Positions 8,734 through 14,818 of a stretch of 21,670 nucleotides of DNA are shown here, one piece after another. Made by a program: the position numbers and the translations under genes. The DNA is from Pavlovales sp. CCMP2436 (taxonomy: Eukaryota; Haptophyta; Pavlovophyceae; Pavlovales), in contig MU632008.1 of NCBI GenBank assembly GCA_026770615.1, positions 15,182 through 36,851 of the forward strand, given 5' to 3'. The notes beneath the pieces were generated by a model. That model was not told the DNA's origin. It was given only the letters and a program-made list of their open reading frames with translations, and searched no databases. Position 1 is the stretch's first letter. Every line of letters begins with the position of its first letter.

Positions 8734-8855
8734 ATATATATATAGCGGCTCAGCATGGTTCAACAGGTATTGTTCACTCACTGACTTGGTCGACGTCAGA
8801 CGTTAGTCCTGGCAGCAGGGATGGTGGTGGTAGAGGTGAGATTGGTACTGTACTG
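8734..8855 (-). mobile_element. Severely 5'-truncated LINE 3' end with target duplication
   Basis: On the minus strand this matches the 3' region of the LINE at 14819-16640: the stretch from the CACCACCATCCCTGCTGCC block through CTGACGTCGACCAAGTCAG to GCTGAGCCGC and a TA-repeat tail. Only about 110 bp of the element is present. It is bounded by a 9-bp direct repeat TAACTAACT at 8725-8733 and 8856-8864, the expected signature of target-primed reverse transcription with early termination. Confidence 0.85.
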
Positions 8856-9101
8856 TAACTAACTTACGTGCTCGGTACAGTTGCCCGCGCTCAGGGGGGG
8901 GGGGTCAATCCCCGGGTATCCTCGATTTTTTTCTGCCCGAGGTATACCCTACCCAGGGCATCACTGTCGGGCCCCGTCGGGCTCCGTGCCCCAGGTGCGG
9001 GCTACTAATACCCTGCGTTATTTAATGAAATAATAAAAAATAGGGTTAGTAACACAGTACGACTGCTGATCGCTTTGCCTCCAGCGGGGGTTGCTCGCTC
9101 C

Positions 9102-9256
9102 CCGGCTCTTAGAAAAGGCGTAACGTACGGGGATTATCCGCGGTATCCGTGGGGCCCCGTGGGCCCCCGGGCTATGTGACAAGTTAGTTATATGTTAGTC
9201 ACATAGGCGCCTCCGGCGGGGCCCCCGGGGGCCCTGCGGGGCTTTCTAAGAGCCGG
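9102..9256. repeat. Large imperfect palindrome inside the TIR element
   Basis: Outer arms CCGGCTCTTAGAAA (9102-9115) and TTTCTAAGAGCCGG (9243-9256), GC-rich middle arms (GGGGCCC/GGGCCCC blocks) and inner arms CTATGTGAC (9172-9180) and GTCACATAG (9199-9207). Together they form a cruciform-prone structure of about 155 bp, possibly a second element nested in the first. Confidence 0.7.
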
Positions 9257-9374
9257 CTCGCTCCGCAGCCCATCTCAGTGGGTTGCTGGTGTAGCTATAC
9301 ATTTATTCGTAATATTTCTTTCTCTTGAAGCCACTTAGGTACCCAGCCCCACCCCGGTATATCACCAAGACCTG

Positions 9375-9449
9375 CACGGCCCGAGGTGGGATTATCACGG
9401 CCCGAGGTGGGGTTATCACCGCCGGAAAACTGGCCCCAGGTGGGGTTAA
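9375..9449 (+). repeat. 21-bp tandem repeat
   Basis: Two near-identical units (CACGGCCCGAGGTGGGRTTAT at 9375-9395 and 9396-9416) and a third degenerate 33-bp copy ending AGGTGGGGTTAA. They lie in the right half of the TIR element, 150-220 bp before the FAR1-type gene start. Confidence 0.7.
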
Positions 9450-9594
9450 CACAGTGATGCCCGTGGGAGACCCCCTCCTCTGTGCGCGGGCAACTGTACC
9501 GAGCACATTAGACCCCGGGCTAACTTGAACTTAACGGGAGCACGGCGGCCGCCGCTAGTGAGCCCCCCCGAGCCCTTCGCTTGAGTTGGTTGAG

Positions 9595-10936
9595 ATGAGC
9601 TGGCTCTGGCGGGCCATCACGGGCTCCTCCCCGGTCGCCGACCAGGTTGAGCGCGAAGCCGTCTCGGGAGCGATGGTTGTCGCTGAGCCACAGGCGGGCC
9701 CTTCACAGCCAGTGCTCCCGGCCCCCTGGGAAGCTCCGAAGCCAGTGCTCCCGGCCCCCTCGGGAGCGATGGTCGTCGTTGAGTCGCAGTCGAGCCCTTC
9801 ACTCCCGCCGAGCGCGCATCTCAACGGCCTTGACCTCATCATGCTCGCTGCGGCCAACAACGGTGGCGTGGTAGGGAGCAGCGTGGCGGTGGTCAGCAGC
9901 GGAGTGGTGGTCAGCAGCGCCGCGGCCAGCAGCGTGACCAACTGGGGCCTGCCCGACAACTGGGCTGACAGTGGCGAATTGCGGCGCGAGCTCGCCACAG
10001 TCGTGCAGCGCCGCAGGCTCACCGGCTTGCTTGCTGACATCCAGCTCGGCCCATGGGACTCGCTGGCCATTGCCGAGAGTGAAGTCAAGACCTACGCCCT
10101 ACGCAACGGCTTCAATCTCAAGCGTGAAAGCGGCGTGCGGGTATGCGCATCCTAGTTCTATGTTATGCTACCCCTTCTACCGCCTGGGGCGCAGTGTCTG
10201 CGCCCAGGAGGCCCCGGGTGTCAGCGCCTGAGCGTCACTCTGTTGAGCTTTAGCGTCACCCTTTCCCTTCCCATAGCCTATCCCTCATCCCTCATCCCAA
10301 CCCTGACCCTGACCCCCTTGCCCGAACCCTATAGCCCGCGTCGAAGAACTCCGGCGAAAAACTGCGCTTGGTCTGCGCCAAGACGCGTGCCCGCCCGAGC
10401 GTCGCGACCAAGCGCAAGTCGAAGCTCTCCCTTGAGTCCCCAGCCGATGAGGACGACGAGGAGCAGGTTGTTACATCATTTAAATATTTTTAAATGAACT
10501 GACTCTAAAGTTTAGCACAGGAACACGTTTAATATCTGAAATGAAACCGAGATACGTAATTTATTTGATATTAATGGTTTGGAAAATGTACAATTCAACA
10601 ATACAGCCCAACAGATGCCATGTCGAATTCATACTCGAGCTCTCGAAGGAAGGGTGGACTGTCCTAATCGGCGTGGGCGAGCACACGCACAAGCTGGACG
10701 AGCCTAAGGACGAGTTCCTTGCGCGTGCCGCCGCGGGCTCAAAATTCAAAATTCCTGCCGACCTCATCGTAGAGGCGAAGAAGCTGCACGCGCTCGGGCT
10801 GAGTGTCATCGATGTCCACAACCAGCTCCAGTCCAAGGCACTCGCTGCGTCGATCCCCGTCAGCTGGGCCTACCAGGACGTGTACAACCAATGCCAGCGG
10901 TCCACCTCTCCATCCAAGCGGCCGCGGGTCATCTGA
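9595..10936 (+). CDS. FAR1/MULE-type zinc-finger protein, three exons, no transposase domain
   Basis: Proposed exons are 9595-10140, 10335-10466 and 10607-10936, with introns of 194 and 140 nt, both GT-AG and phase 0. The spliced product has 335 residues. The first ~130 are a low-complexity leader with a 32-residue duplication (SGAMVV... twice). Then comes a FAR1-like region: AESEVKTYALRNGFNLKRES, Cys196 (RLVCAK), Cys230 (NRCHVEF), Trp (GWTV), His252 and His254 (GEHTH), i.e. C-X33-C-X21-H-X-H of the WRKY/GCM1-like fold used by FAR1/FHY3 and Mutator-like transposases to bind DNA. The following ~60 residues (IPADLIVEAKKLHALGLS, AYQDVYNQ) match the linker that usually leads into the MULE transposase, but the protein stops there. 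The alternative is an unspliced pseudogene; consistent splice phases argue against it. Confidence 0.65.
10141..10334 (+). other. Predicted intron 1 of FAR1-type gene
   Basis: Donor CGG|GTATGC and acceptor CCCTATAG|CCC after a long C/T-rich tract (CCCTCATCCC... CCCTGACC). Removing it joins YALRNGFNLKRESGVR to PASKNSGEKLRLVC in phase 0; without removal the frame stops at 10155. Confidence 0.6.
10467..10606 (+). other. Predicted intron 2 of FAR1-type gene
   Basis: Donor GAGCAG|GTTGTT and acceptor CAATACAG|CCC, phase 0. It is AT-rich unlike the flanking exons, as expected of an intron, and its removal brings the second zinc-ligand Cys into line behind the acidic stretch ADEDDEEQ. Confidence 0.6.
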
Positions 10937-11033
10937 GCGCCTGCCAAATCTTGGGGCGCTGACCGGAACGGCGCCAAGCGGCCGCGGGCCACTTGAGAGC
11001 CTGCCAACTCTGTCTTCCGGCTGGCAGCTCGAT
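10914..11033 (+). repeat. 60-bp tandem duplication over the gene's stop codon
   Basis: CCAAGCGGCCGCGGG begins at 10914 and again at 10974; the two copies stay alike for about 38 nt, each including an in-frame-looking TGA. The duplication thus repeats the last codons (KRPR) of the FAR1-type gene. Confidence 0.7.
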
Positions 11034-11039
11034 ATGATC

Positions 11040-11296
11040 ACTGCCCCACCAGTTGGCGCTACGCGCTGATGAGCTACATCGATCATGATGTCTGCTGGCG
11101 CTGCTTGATCTGTGCGACGCGCGTCATATTCATTATATAATGCGCGCGATCGTGTTATATAGTATAAGTCAGTAACGCTACTAAAGGAGGATGATATTTA
11201 TTTCAAATATACTTATTGACTAAGGCACGCAGCATGCAACTGGCAATGGGCGACGCAGCGCTCAGACCAGCAGTCCCAAGACATAGAATTAACTCC
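11040..11296. other. Non-genic spacer
   Basis: AT-rich stretch with TATATAATGCGCGCGAT and TTATATAGTATAAG near 11140-11170. The 15-mer GCGCTCAGACCAGCA at 11257-11271 also occurs at 8377-8391 beside the retrotransposon, suggesting a shared degraded repeat. No gene seen. Confidence 0.5.
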
Positions 11297-11300
11297 CCTT
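11297..11300. repeat. Target duplication CCTT (left)
   Basis: CCTT precedes the left terminal inverted repeat and recurs at 11721-11724 right after the other end. Confidence 0.6.
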
Positions 11301-11720
11301 GGGTCGAAATCCGAATTAGTGGCCAGTCCGGGGGAAAAATGCGAAAAAATCCAGTGAAAATCCTTCGGAGTAACTCACAAACCGGGTTGGGCACAGATGA
11401 GTTAGATGCAGATTCGTGAATGGGGCGCCGTCCCATTCACGAATCTGCATCTAACTCCTCTGTGCCCCATCGGGGACCATGACTTTCTTATCGCTTCCGA
11501 GCGCTGAGAATCGGAAATGTTAGCTACCTTTAGCATATTGTCGACCCCAGATGCACTTGAGAGGCACACGAGGTGGGCTACGACCGTCGAGAAGGACTCT
11601 ATTTGACAACAGCTATTGGTACTTAGCGCGCAGGGGCGAAGAATGTCTACTATTTCGTCCCGCCCACCACTTTTCCCCCTCTCCAGTGCGGAATCGCGCC
11701 ACTAATTCGGATTTCGACCC
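11301..11720. mobile_element. 420-bp MITE with 22-bp perfect TIRs
   Basis: Termini 11301-11322 and 11699-11720 are perfect inverted repeats of 22 bp starting GGGTCGAAATCCGAATTAGT. Both ends are followed by CCTT (11297-11300, 11721-11724), a likely 4-bp target duplication, though the C/T-rich flanks leave one or two bases of uncertainty. Arms continue imperfectly inward (GGGGGAAAA blocks). There is no transposase. A separate 36-bp palindrome lies inside at 11389-11467. The superfamily is not recognised from the ends. Confidence 0.82.
11389..11467. repeat. 36-bp-arm palindrome within the MITE
   Basis: Arms 11389-11424 and 11432-11467 are complementary over 36 bp with one mismatch and a 7-nt loop (GCGCCGT). 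Core of the arm: GAGTTAGATGCAGATTCGTG. It is off-centre in the MITE, so it is not merely the element's symmetry; it may be a second inserted fold-back sequence. Confidence 0.88.
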
Positions 11721-11760
11721 CCTTGACGACATATCGCAAATGTTGTACGTTTGCTTTTAG

Positions 11761-12860
11761 TTATAATAGATTAAGACGATCTTGCAATGAATCCAGATCT
11801 GTGAAATATTCCAAATCATTTCGCTATCACTACAGTAATACATCTCGGTTGAGATCTGAATCGACTCCCCTGTCTGAATTTGGCCGGATGATGCCTCGTT
11901 ATGATCGTCCTTGCTTACGCGAGTTGCTACACAATCATGCTCGCCCTACAAGCCTGGATCCTGGGCCCAGTCCGGGGCGCACGCAATCCCGCACTTTTGT
12001 GCGGCCTTGCATTGTGTGCAGCAGTAGCTTCCGTCAGCTGTAGCCGGCGGGAGGCCGATGAGGATTTTCAGAAATTCTTCAGCGAGGAACGTCGGCGGGG
12101 AAGCCCACAGTGACTATCATTTGTTATTATTATTATTACTGTCAACCCTAGCCTTAACCCCAATTTTAGGTCTAGCACACTTACAAAATGAATGCACTCA
12201 CTTGTTGCAGAGGAGAGCACGATGCCAACTTCGTGGTTGCCGTACTCCGTGCAGCAGCTCTGGAGGCTAGTGATGGGAAAGGCCACCGGCCACCATGGCC
12301 TGTAGCTGCCCGCAGTCGCCCGGCCTGAGCGTAATGGACGGTCCCTGGTCCATGTTCTTATGTATACGAGAGGGGGGATGCAGTTGGGGGAACGAGGGTT
12401 TGTTAGAATGAGCCCGCAGTCATGAGGAGGTACTCTTGGCTCCTTGCGTCACCGCACAACATATAATTGAAATGGGCTAAGGCTTCATAGTAGGACTATA
12501 GTTAGAATCACCTCGATGTGAACGGCCGGATCGGGATAGCCGGCCGGATTGGTAACGCCCTGGACGCTAATCACGATGTAGGCGTCCCCACTGCTCTAGG
12601 GGACAGAAACCGTCTGCCCAGGCGAGATTGCATGGGTATTGCCTTTCTGAACCCAGCTACGGGTGAACCAGGGGTTTCGCAGTTCCTATCATATATATAT
12701 AACGGTGAGAAGGGAAGAGGGGTTTGAACGCATGATCAGTTGATGCCGACAGAGAGCGATGCAACGAGTGCAGGCAGTCTCCTTGTAGGCAGTCTCCTTG
12801 TGGGTGATTTCTTCAGCGCATGGCGATAGGGTCACCACAGTGAAGCCGTTCTTCAACCAA
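11761..12860. other. Mostly non-genic region
   Basis: Mixed-composition DNA with a short TTA microsatellite near 12121-12139, a TA run at 12690-12702 and a 15-bp tandem duplication (GGCAGTCTCCTTGTR) at 12773-12802. The only frames of any length are 11901-12113 and 12518-12727, neither with a recognisable feature. Confidence 0.5.
11901..12113 (+). CDS. Hypothetical small membrane-like ORF
   Basis: A 70-codon ATG frame with a hydrophobic N-terminal half (two stretches, residues ~3-24 and ~31-47) and a charged C-terminus (READEDFQKFFSEERRR). I do not recognise it. There is no splice or promoter evidence, and the setting is otherwise non-genic, so it may be chance. Confidence 0.2.
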   Translation: MIVLAYASCYTIMLALQAWILGPVRGARNPALLCGLALCAAVASVSCSRREADEDFQKFFSEERRRGSPQ

Positions 12861-13084
12861 GGTCAACCCAAAGTTCCCTGCTCAAAGTTCTGTCGGCGCG
12901 TTAGTATCACCGCAAGGTGATGCTGAGCCTCAACAGAACGCAGACCCTGACACCCAAGGCCTCCTGAACGCACAAAGTGCGAATCAGACGGTAGAAGAGG
13001 CACCAATATGTAAAAAAAAAAAAAAACGAAAGGGTCATTGGGGTAGGCAGCGGTACAGAGAGGTAAAGGGACGGGGTGTGAAAC

Positions 13085-13216
13085 CTTGGCCATGCACGTT
13101 GTCTGGAGCCTGGTGCCGGCGCAAGAAATTTCAGTGCCCCCAAAGTACTCCTTGACGCCCGTGTAGGCGGGGGTTTTTTGGAGACAGTCGGCAAGCAGGC
13201 TTCCGTGCTTGCGCAG
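13085..13216 (-). CDS. Candidate internal exon, cysteine-containing (minus strand)
   Basis: A 132-nt phase-0 open segment between a possible acceptor (CACGAACAG|CTG) and donor (GCCAAG|GTTTCA). It encodes LRKHGSLLADC...GVKEYFGGTEISCAG...CMAK, with balanced charged residues unlike the low-complexity frames around it. A related piece GVKEYFAGTA is encoded at about 13296-13325, so the exon may have been partly duplicated. It could belong to the membrane-protein locus upstream (13746-14194), but the joining phases are unresolved. Confidence 0.4.
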
Positions 13217-13410
13217 CTGTTCGTGTTGCAAGGAGAGCGCGGAGGGGGGGGTGGGGGTGTGGGGGGGGGGAGGGGAAGTGAGTGCGTTCGAGGGAAGCTG
13301 TCCCCGCGAAGTATTCCTTGACGCCCGCCGAGGGGCTCCGAGCGAGCTTGGGCGCACAGTGTTATGCGTGGAGAGAGAGGGGTGAGCGCGATGGCCGCTA
13401 GTGCGGACAG

Positions 13411-13569
13411 TCAGAGCAGACATTGGGATGTGCAGCTATTGGGCAATAGCGCATACAAGTAAAGGTTCGAGCTCTCCAAGTAGAGGGGGGCGGGCTGGCC
13501 GGTCATCTTGAAGCAATCGGCGGGCACGTAGTTTTCCATGTCGTACGTCATCCCGTAGGCGCATAAAGC
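13411..13569 (-). CDS. Candidate exon, same minus-strand locus
   Basis: Starts after a strong acceptor (CTTTGTTTTATAG|GCT) and stays open for 52 codons to TGA at 13411-13413. The peptide includes AYGMTYDMENYVPADCFKM and APLYLESSNLYLYALLPNSC. A possible donor GTATGC lies inside near residue 41. Composition and the clean splice acceptor suggest real coding sequence downstream of 13746-14194, but linking phase 0 to exon 13746-13868 requires a weak donor. No family recognised. Confidence 0.45.
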   Translation of the reverse strand, partial: ALCAYGMTYDMENYVPADCFKMTGQPAPLYLESSNLYLYALLPNSCTSQCLL

Positions 13570-13745
13570 CTATAAAACAAAGAGGACAGGTTCATCCGGA
13601 TGGTAAGGAGACGGGTAATGTTGGCACGTAGGGCGCCGGGTTGTAGGTTTGGACCAGTAGGCTTGTAACACACACGGCTAGGGTAGGGTAGAAGGGATGA
13701 TCTGGGACCTACGGGCTCGGGCTCGGGCTCGGGCTAGGTTTGAGG

Positions 13746-14194
13746 CTAGCTTAACGTTCCGCCGTCCGCTGATGTCGTCATCTTCATCAGGTATGCCACG
13801 GCCCCAGCCCTTGGATCGGTTCCGAAGCACTTGGCCATGGCTGCATTGAAGCCGGCGGCGCAGGTGTCCTGTGGAATTCGCACACGGTTGGTCACAGAGA
13901 GTCGGCCAGGCAGGTCAGATATGGGTGGCTGCGTGCGGGCGGTGTCTAGCCTACCTTGAGCGCGCTGATGGCCGGTGATGGACCGGGTATGGGCTTCGGG
14001 CCGGTGATGACGATTACGAATTCGCCAGCACTGAGCGTCCCGTCCAGCGCCGGCGACGAGGGGTTGGTCATCATCATGAGCGCCGTGGCGGCGATGACGA
14101 GGGCGATGGCGGCCACGACGAGCGTCCCGATGAGAAGTGCTATGGGCATGGCGCGGCCCGGCGGCGAGGGGTTGGGCGAAGAGTAGCTGCGCAT
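13746..14194 (-). CDS. Small single-pass membrane protein, two exons
   Basis: Exon 1 is 14194 down to 13955 (80 codons from ATG), the intron is 13954-13869 (86 nt, GTAGGC...CCACAG, phase 0) and exon 2 is 13868-13746 ending at TAG. The 120-residue product has a short Ser/Pro-rich N-terminus, one hydrophobic span at residues ~16-42 (LLIGTLVVAAIALVIAATAL), a region with EFVIVITGPKPIPGPSP, and a C-terminal part with two cysteines (DTCAAGFNAAMAKCFG). The N-terminal residues (MRSYSS...GRAM) place few charges before the span; topology is uncertain. I do not recognise a family. Exon 2 might splice onward to exons at 13411-13569 and 13085-13216. Confidence 0.5.
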
Positions 14195-14219
14195 GACGTC
14201 GGGTGGACTTCGGCGTGAA

Positions 14220-14627
14220 GTGCGCGCTCGCAGCGGCGCGATGCTGTCCACTAGAAGTACTCGCTGGCATCTCTCGACCACCCGTCTCGCTCGGGTCCTC
14301 AAGTGGATGTGCGTCACGCGCTGTGGTGGGCGCTGCTGTGCGCGGCGGCGGGCCGCACGCGGAGACGCCGCTCAAGGCTACCAAGGCTACGACGACGATG
14401 CTGCTTCCTGCGGCCGCCGCAGTGTGCGCGCTCGCAGCGTCGCGATGCTGTCCACTTGAGGTACTCGCTGGCACCTCTCGACCACCCGTCTCGCTCGGGT
14501 CCTCAAGTGGATGTGCGTTGCGCGCTTGCGGTGGGCGCTGCTGCGCGCGGTGGCGGGCCGCACACGGAGACGCCGCTCAAGGCTACCAAGGCTACGAAGA
14601 CGATGCTGCTCCCTGCGGCCGCCACGG
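14220..14627. repeat. 204-bp tandem duplication
   Basis: Units 14220-14423 and 14424-14627 are about 90% identical. Since 204 is 68 codons, frames stay open across both copies. On the minus strand each copy encodes GSSIV(V/F)VALVALSGVS, a hydrophobic stretch like a signal or membrane segment, then a Pro/Ala-rich stretch. It lies directly upstream of the minus-strand membrane-protein gene and could be its promoter region or duplicated upstream exons. Confidence 0.85.
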
Positions 14628-14747
14628 TAGGGCTGCGGCGGCCGAGGCGCGGCCGAGGCGGGGCGTGGGGGCCAGGGCGCACACACTCACACCCTTTAGT
14701 GTGAGTGCTGGTGCATGAGGGTTTGGGTCGATCGCTCGACCTCAGCC

Positions 14748-14818
14748 TGACGTCGACCAAGCCAGTGACTGAACAACACCTATTAAACCATGCTGAGCCG
14801 CTAATCTATATATAGTAG
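14748..14818 (+). mobile_element. 3' remnant of an older LINE copy
   Basis: About 70 bp from CTGACGTCGACCAAGCCAG to GCTGAGCCGCTAATC and a TATATATAGTAG tail, matching the 3' end of the LINE that follows (16577-16652) with several substitutions. It is 5'-truncated. Its tail is the site where the next element begins. Confidence 0.85.

Larger units (their letters stand above)
8867..9507. mobile_element. TIR element (non-autonomous DNA transposon candidate)
   Basis: Perfect 23-bp inverted ends (GTGCTCGGTACAGTTGCCCG...) at 8868-8890 and 9484-9506. A second shared block, GGGCATCACTGT, lies further in (8957-8968 and inverted on the right), so the arms are long and imperfect. TTA flanks both sides (8864-8866 and 9508-9510), compatible with a 3-bp target duplication as in PIF/Harbinger-like elements. 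No transposase frame lies inside; the 641 bp hold a palindrome and short tandem repeats. Confidence 0.75.

Noticed and set aside
8867..9507. TIR element as the 5' end of a MULE that encodes the FAR1-type gene
   Set aside because: Both inverted ends lie upstream of the gene and no third copy of the terminal sequence is found after 10936, so the element is closed before the gene begins.
10245..10335. CCCTRA-rich tract as a telomere remnant
   Set aside because: The repeats are irregular (CCCTCATCCC, CCCTGACC) and sit exactly where a pyrimidine-rich 3' intron end is expected.
13440..13480. tRNA gene suggested by a GGTTCGAGCTC B-box-like motif
   Set aside because: No matching A box, acceptor stem or cloverleaf can be drawn around it, and the sequence reads better as a minus-strand exon.
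13956..14718. Plus-strand frames across the membrane-protein gene and the 204-bp duplication
   Set aside because: They are antisense to the spliced minus-strand frame that has a clear membrane span and intron, and their peptides are repetitive Ala/Arg/Gly sequence.
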